DNA from: Pararge aegeria | Lineage: Eukaryota > Arthropoda > Insecta > Lepidoptera > Nymphalidae | DNA length: 64,000 nucleotides | Reading direction: 5' to 3' | Assembly: GCF_905163445.1 (NCBI RefSeq) | Contig: NC_053191.1 | Span: 1,364,001 to 1,428,000, forward strand | Shown: piece after piece, positions 1-10,049 of the stretch | Position numbering within the stretch: position 1 is the first letter of the stretch | Layout: each line of letters starts with the position of its first letter | The notes under the pieces: model-generated | Told to the model about the DNA's origin: nothing | Database searches by the model: none | The model's input: the letters and a program-made list of their open reading frames with translations, nothing else | Made by a program: the position numbers and the translations under genes

Positions 1-290
1 ATTTTGTATATTAAGTATGTATTATTTTATTTGTGTAGTCTAGTTTAAGTATTAGTATGTAGTTATTAGTATTTTTTTTTAATATGCACAACCTTATTTA
101 ATATTTACGTATGCTTTCCTTTTGTTTTCCTTATCCTAAGGTTGCCTGGAAGAGATCGCTACAAAGCGATAAGGCCGCCTTTTGTATACTTCTTCAGTCT
201 GTGTTTTATTTTATTCTTCTTCTGTATTTTTATTAGTGTGCAAATAAAGAGTATAAATAAAATAAATAAACGTTTAATTTTATCAAATTA
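1..290 (+). mobile_element. LINE-C 3' end (non-LTR retrotransposon tail)
   Basis: This is the 3' untranslated tail of a non-LTR retrotransposon that begins before the window. It holds the block GGTTGCCTGGAAGAGATCGC (about 141-160), then the AAGCGATAAGGCCGCC motif, and ends in AATAAA-rich sequence. The same block recurs at 18,920-18,975, directly downstream of a recognisable reverse transcriptase C-terminus, and inverted near 25,340 and 63,550. The 62-codon ORF here is not a gene. The family match rests on those copies. Confidence 0.7.
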
Positions 291-1284
291 TTCACAATTC
301 ATAACTAGCTATATTTTAAACATGTTTTAAATACGAAAATATTGCCTTTATTACATTTTTAATAAAAAAGCGCACGTCGCTGGCTGTATATGAATTTACC
401 TTGGCGTGCGAAAAAAAAGCCGGCGCGCCATTTTCTGTGATTGATATTTTCGCTTTTCGGTTCGGTTTATTATACATGTTCACCACTCAATTGTAAATAT
501 GTTAAAAATAATAAAAAAATAGTTATAAGAATGTCATATACAAAGTATCTGTTGTATGTCAGAATTTAAAATAAGAAAAAAAAAAACTCCGAATTAATGT
601 TTCGTGGCACTGACGTATTAAGTCATGGCAAAGAATTCATTTGCAGACTAATAACACTTCAACCAGTCAAGTTATTTTGCCTCGAACTTCAAAAACTAAA
701 TCTTTTATAATTGTACGTAATAACTTATACAACAACACTTCTATATCTCTACGAAGTATGCTGATTTTTTAAAAGGCCTTTTGCAGACGCGGACAAAGGC
801 GGGAAATATCTTGCAGTAACTATATGTACGATGGGGATTTCTGAGCTATGTTAGCCTCAAGTTCACTATCAGTATACAACATAGAAGATAATCTATAATT
901 CCATTGTGTGGCGACAGTCGAAGTTCTTGTAACCTAGAGACAGTAACATTGCCAGTTTTTGCGGGTCCCTGTGACCTCAGCTTCGCTTTCACGCATTGTT
1001 CTTAATTGTGTCGACGCGATGTCACTCCAGTATTCACTCTTGATTGCGTTATAAAAATAACAATGCATAAATTGGTAAAATAAGTTTTTTCTCTACATTT
1101 CTCGTCTTACTGAAAAATATTAATTTTTGGAAAATCATGGGCTCCAGGAGTGTTAATTTTATAGCGGGAGTGCTTATGTTGTCTATTTTAGTTTGATTCA
1201 GATAAAACCTATCTCAATATACACGTTAAAAAAGTAGTAAAGTATTTTAAAACATCTAAAAAATAAGAAATAACTACAATTTTG
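291..1284. other. AT-rich stretch, nothing recognised
   Basis: About 1 kb of AT-rich sequence with poly-A and poly-T runs. I see no ORF, tandem array or copy of the window's repeat families. Confidence 0.5.
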
Positions 1285-1517
1285 TAGGCCGTAGTCGACC
1301 ACGCTGGCCCAGTGTGGATAGGTGGACTCCACACACCTTTGGCAACATTATGTAGAACTCTCAGGCATGCAAGTTTGCTTACGATGTTATCCTTCACCCT
1401 AGAAGCAAGTGATATTTTAAATACTTAAAACGCACGTAACTTAGAAAAGTTGGAGTCGAACTCGGCCCCCCCGAAAGTGAAGTCGAGCATCTCCTACCCA
1501 CTGGGCTATCACCGCTT
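1285..1517 (-). mobile_element. SINE-2 copy
   Basis: A tRNA-derived SINE read on the minus strand. The tRNA-like head is at the right edge (about 1,455-1,517, complement of GGGCTATCACCGC and CCCCGAAAGTGAAGTCGAG). The body carries the family hallmarks, the complements of CTCAGGCATGCA and CCACGCTGGCCCAGTG. More than a dozen copies or pieces of this family lie in the window. The family is of lepidopteran type. It would be transcribed by RNA polymerase III and moved by LINE machinery. Confidence 0.8.
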
Positions 1518-1749
1518 AATATAAATATAAAATAAAATAATATTATTATATTATTTCTCATTAGTGTTCGCGAAGTTGCATCATAATCAGGTCACTAAAT
1601 GCCAGTCGGTCGCATCCTTGTAGACATTTTGCTCATCCCAGCGGCATCGAAGGTGCAACCTTTATAATAGACAATAATATGATAATTGCCAATTATATAA
1701 CTACTTAGACCTAGGTATTTCGTAAGCTTACCCATCAGACAATTGAGTT

Positions 1750-2245
1750 ATTTAAGGCGCATTAATAATATTAATATTAGAAGCAAAAATAAACTCGTTG
1801 TGCAGTTTACTAGGCTACGCAAAATTACAAATTCATTCAAGGGCAAAATGTATATTATTTTATAACAAATTACCAAATGAAATCTTTAAGATGTCTCTCA
1901 ATAAGTTCAAAGTTTATATAAAACGTAAGCTTACAGAAAAATCCTATTATAATATTAAGGATTACTTAAACGATAAAATAGCTTGGGTGTGATTTGCTCT
2001 AGCTTCATAGCTTAATATAAATTTACTGTGAGATGGTGATAACAAAAAAAAAATACCCGGCTAAGTTTGTTGTGGGCTCTTCTTAGACCAGGGCGCGTTT
2101 GGAACCCTCGCAGCTTTAGGTTTAAGTTGGCGAACGAAGTTATCCCCTTCCAATTATGTAAACAAATATGTATGAACGCTTCATAAGTGCCTGTGATAGG
2201 CCTACATGAATAAAGAAATTTTGAACATGAATTTTGAATTTGCTT
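1750..2245 (+). mobile_element. LINE-A 3' fragment with C-terminal ORF remnant
   Basis: A 5'-truncated copy of the LINE found nearly complete at 49,432-52,363. An ORF at about 1,798-1,992 encodes the end of the polymerase protein, closing with YYNIKDYLNDKIAWV against YYSIKDYVNDKKAWV in the long copy. The 3' UTR follows (GAGATGGTGATAAC, then CCCGGCTAAGTTTGTTGTGG), and the tail ends in AATAAAGAAATTTTGAA plus TGAATTT repeats. It is a dead-on-arrival insertion, since only the C-terminus is present. Confidence 0.85.
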
Positions 2246-2290
2246 TTAGTAATATACTGCATCATCACCAGGGATAAATTGAATAAAAAA

Positions 2291-2470
2291 AAACCTGTGT
2301 GTACTTATGTACACGCGTTATAAGTTATACTTCTTGGGCGTAACAAGATAAAACCTTCTAAAAATTGAATGTATCGCCTTTCGCGTTTGCTGAAAAACGG
2401 CACTAACAATAGAAAAAAGGTATTTAATATATTGAAAGTTTTATTATAACGCATTATCTAGTTAAATAAT
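2291..2470. repeat. R7 dispersed repeat, copy 1
   Basis: About 170 bp similar to 48,510-48,670. The shared features, in order, are GTGTACTTATGTACACGCG, AAGTTATACTTCTT, and the closing GAAAGTTTTATTATAACGCA. The repeat has no coding capacity and its class is unknown to me. Confidence 0.65.
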
Positions 2471-2477
2471 TGGTAAT

Positions 2478-2840
2478 TTGGAAGCTCCTGAACTTTTGCA
2501 TACCCTTTCATTGTCTGCTAAGAAGAAATTACCTAGAGTTGCTACGCGCAAAACTTTTTATGTAAACAGCGGTAGAACGAATTTGGGTAGGAATGCCGCT
2601 CTAAATCGCCTAAGTCGTGTCTATAATGATCTTACTCGCGCAAAAAACAATATAGATCTATTTTGTCAAAGGCCAAAGAATTTTAAACGCCAAGCAATCC
2701 GGACGGATAAAAACGGATTTGCAAAATTATTTTGTGAAACGGATTTATTTCGAAACAGGTTCTTTAAATTTCTTAGTGCTGATTATTGTTTTGGAGACTC
2801 CGAGAGAAAAATGACGGCAAATGAACCGCTAACCGTATGA
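2478..2840 (+). pseudogene. Open reading frame of 120 codons, possible LINE polymerase C-terminus
   Basis: The frame stays open for about 120 codons to TGA at 2,838-2,840, which is long for this AT-rich window. It has no good ATG near its start; the frame is entered at a TTG. The encoded sequence is basic, with a stretch FYVNSGRTNLGRNAALNRL followed by SRVYNDL. That resembles the last segment of some insect non-LTR retrotransposon polymerases, where a TN..NSP..R....YN pattern is common, but this is a memory-based impression. No SINE or LINE tail follows directly. The alternative is an unrecognised host exon or a chance ORF. Confidence 0.4.
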
Positions 2841-2883
2841 ACCGAGAGTTTAGATGAAAGTAAGAAAATTCAAACAATAGGTC

Positions 2884-2892
2884 AGCAAAACA
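2884..2892 (-). terminator. Pol III T-run terminator of the 5S gene
   Basis: On the minus strand the 5S 3' end runs into TTGTTTTGC. The four-T run within eight bases of the mature end is the canonical polymerase III stop. Confidence 0.7.
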
Positions 2893-3011
2893 AGCCAACA
2901 TCACGCGGTGTTCCCAGGCGGTCACCCATCCAAGTACTGACCGCGCCCGATGTTGCTTAACTTCGGTGATCGGACGAGAACCGGTGTATTCAACATGGTA
3001 TGGACGTTGGC
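2893..3011 (-). rRNA. 5S rRNA: 5S ribosomal RNA
   Basis: Read on the minus strand, this 119-nt segment starts GCCAACGTCCATACCATG and ends GATGTTGGCTT, the usual length and ends of insect 5S rRNA. The internal control region looks intact: GTTCTCGTCCGATCACCG, then GAAGTTAAGCAACATCGG, then GGATGGGTGACCGCCTGGG. The termini pair as helix I (GCCAACGUC with GAUGUUGGC). Helix II can form between AUGUUG and CAACAU. A TTTT run just past the 3' end (complement of 2,887-2,890) would serve as the RNA polymerase III terminator. The product joins the large ribosomal subunit; transcription needs TFIIIA, TFIIIC and polymerase III. Only one copy is present here, so this is a dispersed 5S gene or a very well kept pseudogene. 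The ORF crossing it is an artefact. Confidence 0.93.
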
Positions 3012-4043
3012 GACAGTTAACACAAAATTTACAAACACGTACCACTATGTTTTTTTTTAGCGTTTCTTTTTTGGTTTAAACTTTGATTTTATTTTTACTT
3101 TTTGTTTAATTTAATTCCAAGTTCACATACTTTCGGTTATAGCTTAGAACAAAACTTGTTATTACTTATATTTAGATCTACCTTTAGTTAATACCTGTTT
3201 TGTGTACCTAATAACAATAAATAAATTTATGGACACGTGCTCCTTGCATACCCTGTAAATTGTTGCTCGGTTAAAAGAGCTCTTTATAGTGATACATTTT
3301 TTCAGAAGCCTCATGGGACGTTCCTCAACTTCAACAATCAACTTTTCGTTTGATTTTGGAACACTTCCTATCTTTGAAGTGTTTCTCTATGCCTGGGGAG
3401 TTCCCATCGTCGACGTTTAGAAATTGTTTCTCTGAATATTTATACTACTTGGATAAAGAATTTTTGAGTTTGACTTAGAGTATATGTTTCTATAGGAATT
3501 AGGTGTGTAAGAATCAAGCTATTTGTTTGCTTGATCGCTTTACACGAACTGATAGGGTATATTAGCCAAATTAACTTAACAAACACGACAGTGTCCCTAG
3601 CAAGACCGGAAAGAGCTGGTGTTGTTCTTTTACTCTCAAATAATAATATATTCTATATCAGAATAATATTGCAACAATATTTATAAAAGAAGATTAATTT
3701 TTGTAATTAATTGAATTATAAACAGTTTCAAGCATTGAGCGAAATATTGAAGCGTGCGAACAACTTAACAGTATACCATCCAGTATATTCAGAGATAGTA
3801 GGATATAGCCATTATGAGATGAAGAATCTTAAAATCGTACCTACCTACTAGTAATACCTTCATTTGTAGGAAGGAAAAACTCCAAGGAATCCAGTTATAA
3901 TCTGATCAGGAAAGACAATAAAAATATTGTGACACTTAAGGAAAACTAAATTTAGGTCACTTTGCTTGATATAAATAATGCTAAGCTATTTGACAGTCAG
4001 TTGAGGCCTCATAACTACTTCGTCAAGTATAATTTATAACTTC
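3012..4043. other. AT-rich stretch, nothing recognised
   Basis: Holds the 5S upstream flank on the minus strand and about 1 kb of unique-looking AT-rich DNA. No ORF, hairpin or repeat copy was recognised. Confidence 0.5.
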
Positions 4044-4600
4044 CTCTTAGTCCAGTGGTTAGCATGATCAACTAAGAGTTACAAAGTCGTTCCTGGATTC
4101 AGTTCCCTGGTCAGGCAAAACATTTTCGATAATGCACTTTTCTTTTGTAATAGTTTCCAATAGAAGCTTCCCATTAGATCAGACCACAATCGAATCAATT
4201 TAGAAATATTAATTCAAGAATGGATTCGAGTCACGTGAAGAGAACCTGAGCCTCGCATTTAAATGCCACAGCGCCAAAGTCTTCTTCTTAGACGGTACAT
4301 TTGGAACCCTCGTTCGTTTGAATGAGAACTTGAAGTAAGTACGTCCATCTTAGCATGATCACCTACTGATTACTAAGTCGTTCCTGGATTCGGTTCCCTG
4401 GTCAGGCAAAACATTTTCGATCTTGGACTTTTCTTTTGTAATATTTTCCAATAGAAGCTTCCCAATATATCAGACCGAACCTGAATAAATATAGAAATAA
4501 TAAATTCTTATGTTGACCACGGGAAGAGAACCTGACCCTCGCATTTAAATGCCACAGCGCTTATGTCTGAACTTCTTGGACGGTACATTTGGAATCTCTA
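4044..4600 (+). repeat. SINE-5: two direct copies of a tRNA-like SINE
   Basis: Two diverged units in the same orientation, about 4,044-4,340 and 4,345-4,600. Shared blocks, in order: TTAGCATGATCA, AAGTCGTTCCTGGATTC, CCCTGGTCAGGCAAAACATT, CCAATAGAAGCTTCCCA, CTCGCATTTAAATGCCACAG, and GACGGTACATTTGGAA. The first unit starts with an A-box-like TTAGTCCAGTGGTTAGC and has a B-box-like GGATTCAGTTCC, so the head is tRNA-derived. The end of the unit resembles the LINE-A 3' UTR (TTCTTCTTAGAC, TTTGGAACCCTCGT), suggesting LINE-A supplied the transposition machinery. The second head lost part of its A box. Confidence 0.65.
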
Positions 4601-4658
4601 TCTCTATCTCCAAAGACGAATCTCATCTTATCTTAGTCTTTAAGTAAGAGTCTAATGC

Positions 4659-4855
4659 CAGTTTTCACTAACCAATAACAAGGTAATGCCTAAATAAGTA
4701 ACGCCTTATCTAGGGAAATTCCTAGGCGTCTTTCAAGCCTTCACCAATAGTTATGTCACCTAACCTTAAAGTTGGTGTAACGTTTTTTTTCAATAGACAT
4801 CGCCTACATCATTAAGCATTCCATTTAGGCGATGCCTTGGTTTAGTGAATACGGG
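4659..4855. mobile_element. MITE with CCCGTTTTCACTAA-type termini, copy 1
   Basis: A short element bounded by CAGTTTTCACTAACC on the left and GGTTTAGTGAATACGGG on the right, imperfect inverted repeats. Next to the ends lie GGTAATGCCTAAATAAGT and TTTAGGCGATGCC. Copies are at 19,864-20,020 and in part at 44,997-45,120. It has no ORF, so it is non-autonomous; the superfamily is not determined. Confidence 0.6.
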
Positions 4856-5204
4856 TATGAACCCAAACTCTTAGTTGACTCCTTTGCTGAAGGATACTCA
4901 AGACAATTCCAACCATTTTGTATGATGTGTTGTCGGTCACGCTCTCATATAATATAATGTGGAGCACTCGTGACCTCGTAGTTATCGCCACCATGTACAT
5001 TTTATTCTGTAATCCATACAACTAAAGTGCCATCTATGGGCCTAATCGAATAAATAAATATATTAAAGAGTTATAAGTTTTCTCGACATTATTAAGAAAC
5101 CCTAAAAAAACTGTTTGTTTTTGCACAAACGCGGAAATGGGTGGTTACCGACGCGTTTGCATCGAGATTACAGTTAATTATTAACGTACCTATTCGCTAG
5201 GTTT
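4856..5204. other. Nothing recognised
   Basis: About 350 bp of mixed AT-rich sequence. I see no feature in it. Confidence 0.4.
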
Positions 5205-5345
5205 TTTTTTATTCGACTACATGTTAGCCCTTCACTACAATCTCAGGTAAGTGATGATTCAGTCTAAGATGGTAACAGGCTAACCAGTTAGGAGTATAGG
5301 AGTCTAAGCGACATCGAACCGCTAAATAGCTAAGCGTTATCCTAT
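5205..5345 (-). mobile_element. SINE-3 fragment
   Basis: The 3' half of a tRNA-derived SINE read in reverse. It shares GTTAGCCCTTCACTACAATC, GTCTAAGATGGTAACAGGC and the CGCTAAATAGCTAAGCG segment with the fuller copy at 46,300-46,615. The tRNA-like head is missing. Confidence 0.65.
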
Positions 5346-5953
5346 GATATTCTGCACCTAAAGATAAAATTTACAAGCAATTCTTTTTTAAGAAATTCAT
5401 AGCACGAAACAGTTGCATGATGGACGATGGATACTTGAAATACAAGAAAAGCATACGATGTTTAAAAAAATATATACTTTTTATGCAAATACGGCTAAAC
5501 AGTAAAACGGATCTGGCCAATGTTTTGCACAGAGTTAGCTTGCATTCTGGAAGACTTTTTAGCCCATGAAAATTAACGGTTCCTGTGGGATTTAAAAAAA
5601 ACTTAATTGGCCGGGGTCGGTGGAACAACCAATCATAAAGACTACATGTGAATACAGACGTATTAACTGTTCACCCCATATGTTTAAAGCTGGTCGTACA
5701 CCTAACTTCGAACGTTCTTCGTTTTATATCGTAGCCAAACAAGGTAAATAATGAATCCATGTCGTTTGCGTGAACATGGTATCGTTGGGGAAGACGAATA
5801 ATATACAAAAAATCAAGAGGTATTTTTTTACATCTAAATTTAGTTTGGTTTGTTTGTTTTAAACATATCTTTAGTAATTAAATATCAACATATCGTATCC
5901 TAGCGTATCCTAGCGACTAGCTAAGGTTAAACAAACAAATAATTTATTACTTA
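5346..5953. other. Nothing recognised
   Basis: About 600 bp with an 85-codon minus-strand ORF (5,371-5,628) that has no motif I recognise and is probably chance. Confidence 0.45.
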
Positions 5954-6241
5954 CAGTTTAGCAGGTTACAAATATTTTGGATATTGGATAGAAGCAGAAG
6001 CTACTTTGTGGAAATCCATGATATATAAACCGGAGCATCCTCAGAAGATGTTGACTTAACAATGAATAACTATTCATTGTAAAGTCAACAACTCTTGAGG
6101 ATGCTCCGGTTTATCCAAAATTTTTGTAACCTGCTAAACTGAATAGTTATTCATTGTTAAGTCAACATCTTCTGAGGATGCTCCGGTTCCAGAGCGAAAC
6201 GTGCGTAGAGGGTACATTGTCGAAGGTCTGTTTGGTGTGGA
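5954..6241. mobile_element. IR-1 inverted-repeat element, rearranged copy
   Basis: A foldback-like element bounded by CAGTTTAGCAGGTTACAAAT (5,954) and its inverse TTGTAACCTGCTAAACTG (ending 6,141). Inside, GGAGCATCCTCAGAAGATG and CTTGAGGATGCTCC face each other around an ATGAATAACTATTCAT palindrome, so the 188-bp unit is almost all stem. From 6,142 a second partial arm continues with the same core, then AACGTGCGTAGAGGGTACAT and AAGGTCTGTTTGGTGT, as in the element split by the LINE at 49.4-52.6 kb. No ORF is present. Confidence 0.7.
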
Positions 6242-6548
6242 GAAATTCTGTCCAAATTTCATGTCTAAAAGAGTTAAAATTCAAAATTTAGTTTTTTTTG
6301 ATTTTTTCTAATCAATAACGCCCCCACTATACACTTCGGAGACTTAACACTTATAAAAAAGTTAGCCTATCCATTAAGTCAATGTATCCTCTACATGGAT
6401 GCAAAATTTCAATTTAATCGGATGTATAGTTTAATAGTTTTAACGGAACAACCGTAAAAAACTCTATAGATTTATAAATTAGTATAGTATATCTTTACTA
6501 TAATATAATTATGTATATATACTTACTTATTATTACTTTATTATTACT
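6242..6548. other. Nothing recognised
   Basis: Short AT-rich gap between the inverted-repeat element and a Helitron. I see nothing in it. Confidence 0.4.
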
Positions 6549-6974
6549 TTACTAATATTATAAATGTCAATGTAAGTTTGTTTGTTACGCTTTCACGCAA
6601 AAACTACTTAACCGATCCTCATGAAACTTTGTACACATATTCTTGGAACTGTTTGAAGTTATAAAGGATCTTTTTATCCCGAAATTAAGCTCGATTCCTT
6701 TGGGAGAGGGTGTTTGACGGTTTTACACCATAACGCCGACAAATTGTAACCGATTTAAATAATTATTTTTGTACTATAGAGGTTATAATATGTGTTTAAT
6801 TTTGCCCAAACTGTGGTTGGAGATAAAGGACAGAACTCCTCAGCGGACAGCAGCAAACCACTCATTTAAGGCTTAGCGATACTGAATACTTTAATTTTTT
6901 TTAGATCAACAACTAAATTTAATGCAACATCTAAAACAAAATCAAACGCAGACGAAGTTGCAGGCAACAGCTAG
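6549..6974 (+). mobile_element. Helitron-like non-autonomous element
   Basis: It begins ACTAATATTATAAATGTC and ends CGAAGTTGCAGGCAACAGCTAG, where the final CTAG fits a Helitron 3' end. In between are TTTCACGCAAAAACTACTTA and CGATCCTCATGAAACTTTG, typical of short lepidopteran Helitron-like elements. The same subfamily, with ATAGAGGTTATAATATGTG inside, is at 41,793-41,976 and, inverted, at 43,175-43,634. It carries no Rep/helicase gene, so it depends on an autonomous partner. Confidence 0.7.
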
Positions 6975-7082
6975 TTATGTATATTTTAAGTATTTACATA
7001 TATTATTCATATATGTATTATTGATAAAAATATTCATCAGTCATCTACCCATGTCAGTCATCTCTGATGAAGCCCTAAAATA

Positions 7083-7255
7083 GTAGCTTGTGTTATGGGT
7101 ACTAAGATAGCTGATAAATATTTTTAAATAATATATATAAATATCCAGATAAACACCCAGACACTCAACAGCATACATGTTCATCACACAGACATATCCA
7201 GTTGTGGGAATCGAACCCACAGTCTTGGACTCAGAAAGGTTCACTGCCCACCGCA
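7083..7255 (-). mobile_element. SINE-1 copy
   Basis: Minus-strand copy of the commonest SINE here. Seen as complements: TAGCTTGTGTTATGGGTAC, AACACCCAGACACTCAAC, and CCAGTTGTGGGAATCGAACC, which contains the pol III B box. The head is decayed beyond the B box. Confidence 0.75.
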
Positions 7256-7450
7256 AAATAATGCCGTTAAAAATACGTAAGTTGCGGCGCCGACGGCGTG
7301 CGTGTGTGGGAGCAGCATTAAACGTCTCCGGTGACCGGTTGTCATTGAGTGTAACGCGAAACCAGTGGCATATGGCATTGGGTGGGGGATCATGTGCGCT
7401 CAACGATAATTGCCCACAATCTAATTATATCGATTACTTTATATTGTGAT
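7256..7450. other. GC-richer unassigned block
   Basis: About 200 bp with several CpGs (GTTGCGGCGCCGACGGCG) and a CCGGTGACCGG palindrome near 7,330. Both strands are open (7,177-7,449 + and 7,041-7,403 -), but both frames run into the neighbouring SINE, so neither is convincing. Function unknown. Confidence 0.35.
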
Positions 7451-7552
7451 GGAAAATGTTTGCGAATTACTTAATTAGTCCAGCCAGTTACTGCGTAGTC
7501 TCTCTTATTCTGCCTATACTCATCTTCGTCACCCTCGAGCTATTTCCGACCT

Positions 7553-7985
7553 ATTGGCGCAGTGGGCTGCTTTCTGAGTCATGTCTGTGGGATCGATTCC
7601 CACAACTGGAAAATGTTTGTATAAACATGAATTTTTTTCAGTGTCTGGTTAGTTATCTGTATATTATAAGTATTTATGTATCATCATCATCATCAACAAC
7701 CCATCACCAGCCCACTACAGGGCACGGGTCTCCTCCCAGAGTGATCAATGAGAAGGTATTAGGTTTTTTTATTTAAACGTATTAAAAGTTTCATGAAGAT
7801 CGGTTCAGTAGTTTTCGTATGAACACGTAACAAACAAACTTACATTCACATTTATAATTATAATATTAGTAGGGATAGGGATTCTAGTTATTTTCGTTAC
7901 CATAACACAAGCTACGCTTAATTTGGGGCTAGATAGCCATGTGTCTACTGTCAAAATATATTTATTATTATTATTATTTATTTAT
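7553..7985 (+). mobile_element. SINE-1 split by a SINE-2 piece and a Helitron-like piece
   Basis: The SINE-1 head and body run 7,553-7,679 (ATTGGCGCAGTGGGCTGC, GGGATCGATTCCCACAACTG). The tail resumes at about 7,899 (TACCATAACACAAGCTACG, then GGGGCTAGATAGCC). Between them sit a minus-strand SINE-2 tail (about 7,680-7,760, GCCCACTACAGGGCACGGG) and a minus-strand Helitron-like end (about 7,775-7,885, ending ATAATATTAGTAGGGAT). The SINE was thus interrupted by later insertions. Confidence 0.65.
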
Positions 7986-8516
7986 GTGCCACTGCAGACC
8001 TTTTACGGAACAAAAGGGTATCTATAGTTAAAGCCCACCACGCTTTCCCAATTAGATAGAATACATTACACATTTTGTTTACGTGTGTGAAAATTGAAAG
8101 GTACATTTCTTATTTTACGATACTTTTTTTTTCTTTCAGGCAACCAATGGCGAATGGAAACAAATAAATAAAACAGGTAGGTAGGTGCATATGTACATAT
8201 CCCCGTAGAAAATATTTCAATACCTTTTTCCCATATTATGTAATGTATATACAACAATACTTGTAATTAAATGCAAATGAATAAATATTCAACCGCCATT
8301 ACGTACCTAAAAATATAACAAATAAAGTATAAAAATGAATAAATAATTTTATATTTTAATGATGTTTAACATTTTTTATGAGGAAAATTTTAATATAAGG
8401 AAATTTGACAAAGTTAATTTAATATAAGGAAATTGATAAGTTTATTGTGAGATAAATATATGATTAATAAACCAAACAGAACCATGAAATATAAACGCAA
8501 TAGAGCAATTTTATAG
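7986..8516. other. AT-rich stretch, nothing recognised
   Basis: About 530 bp of AT-rich DNA; a small local duplication AATATAAGGAAATT near 8,392-8,432 is the only structure I see. Confidence 0.45.
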
Positions 8517-9063
8517 CGCCACCACTATCGATGCCTCGCCACAGGTCTGCAACATTTCGTGGCAGTTTTACATATCTTGCCACCAAATGCTGGAACGACA
8601 TCCCACCACCTTTTAGAAATGCCAATCCAAAGTTTTGCTTTAAAAAATCATATCGCTATTATCTACTGAACATTCAAAATCTAATGTGGCACTATCTTAC
8701 AATAATAAATACTAAAAACTAAAAATTATTATCTGACTAACATACTTTTCCATTACTACTTAAATAAAAATGAATTTTCATCTCTTTTCCATAATGAAGT
8801 TTACTTTCTTTTATAAAGTTTATACTTTTTGTTTTTATATGTGATTTCATAACTGGACTTCCCGCAACTCAATAGGTACTGACTACCAGCGTTGTGGGTA
8901 CATTAGTATCCGGAACATTAAGCTGAGTCAGAACCTTTTTATTGGCACGACTCATCAGAGACTAGATTTAAGCTATTATTAATTAAGTACAAAATTTTAA
9001 GTTTCTACGTATGCATTGTGTTGTTCTGGTGAATAAACAAATTCTATTCTATTCTATTCTATT
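8517..9063 (+). mobile_element. LINE-D 3' end with polymerase C-terminal remnant
   Basis: An ORF at about 8,531-8,720 encodes PRHRSATFRGSFTYLATKCW then NDIPPPFRN and FKKSYRYYLL. The pattern W N.(I/L)P......F K is the usual C-terminus of Jockey/CR1-type reverse transcriptases. A 340-bp 3' UTR follows and ends in GAATAAACAAATTCTATTCT with repeated ATTCT units at 9,043-9,062. The upstream part of the element is missing, so this is a 5'-truncated insertion. Confidence 0.75.
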
Positions 9064-10049
9064 CAATTAAGATACTGTGTTTTGAAACCACGATATTGTT
9101 TACTAGCAAAAAGGAGTTCAAGGGCAGTTCTATATTGGTGTAAATTATGTCCAATTCTAGACATCGCACGTGTCCTTTACGATAATTGATTCAAGGGGCT
9201 ATCAAACAATCAAGTTATGATGTGCCGTCATAAATCAAACGTAAACTCTATGAGGTTGGCCGCACATGGGGGGTAATAAAAATAAATAAAATACTTTATT
9301 TGGGTAAAAAAACTATTTTAAAAAACTTTATACATCTCTCAACCCAAATAACAGGTGTAAATGTAGTCCTTAGGCACAGAATTAAGGTCATACAGAAACT
9401 GTGTACCCGACTTATATTGAAGCATCAAAAACGACTCCACTTTAGTAGTGTTTCTCTAACAGGTCACTTAGCAGTTCACAGTAATTATTTTACCTCTAAT
9501 GTTCGAAACGTTTACAGAAAAGGGAAAAATGGAAAAATTTGTGCGCTGGCAACATTCCGTGGGTGTAGAACATATTGTATACAGATCATACAAAAATGCT
9601 TTGTATACAATAATCGCTGAATGAGGATTCGGTATGCTCTTAATTCTGTGGTGCTAGGTGTACTTTTTGCAACCCGATCTCCGGTTTTTCAATGCTTTCC
9701 TGTTGAACTTCTGCTTTATTTTGTCATTTTAGGAAAGATATTTGTGTATACTCGTTGTCTATTGTGAAGTTGCACATTGCCGGAAGTATAAAAAAGCCGA
9801 CTTTTAGAAATTTGCTATATCACAGTTTCAGACTTGTCCTGCATCTGCAAAAGCAGCTCTTGCTATCTAACTGACTTTTTATTTATGGCTATCCGTTACA
9901 GTTTTCGAAAAAAATGTACAGCTAAGCCTTTTACATAGTCTGAAACTCTGTTTTTCTAATGGTGCTAAATCTTTAGCACCATTGACTTCTACTGCCTGAG
10001 CGGTAAGCGGTGTATATTATGTAATATGTAATTGACTTACAAGAAATGG
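9064..10049. other. Mostly unassigned; small perfect hairpin at 9,958-9,983
   Basis: About 1 kb without a gene. The 106-codon ORF at 9,300-9,620 has no motif I recognise and no supporting context. A perfect 12-bp hairpin AATGGTGCTAAA / TTTAGCACCATT with a TC loop lies at 9,958-9,983. Confidence 0.5.

Noticed and set aside
2773..3045. 90-codon ORF on the minus strand
   Set aside because: It runs across the 5S rRNA sequence, so the frame is an accident of a structured RNA gene.
9300..9620. 106-codon ORF
   Set aside because: It has no recognised domain and no ATG context or splice support, and is near the length expected by chance at this scale.
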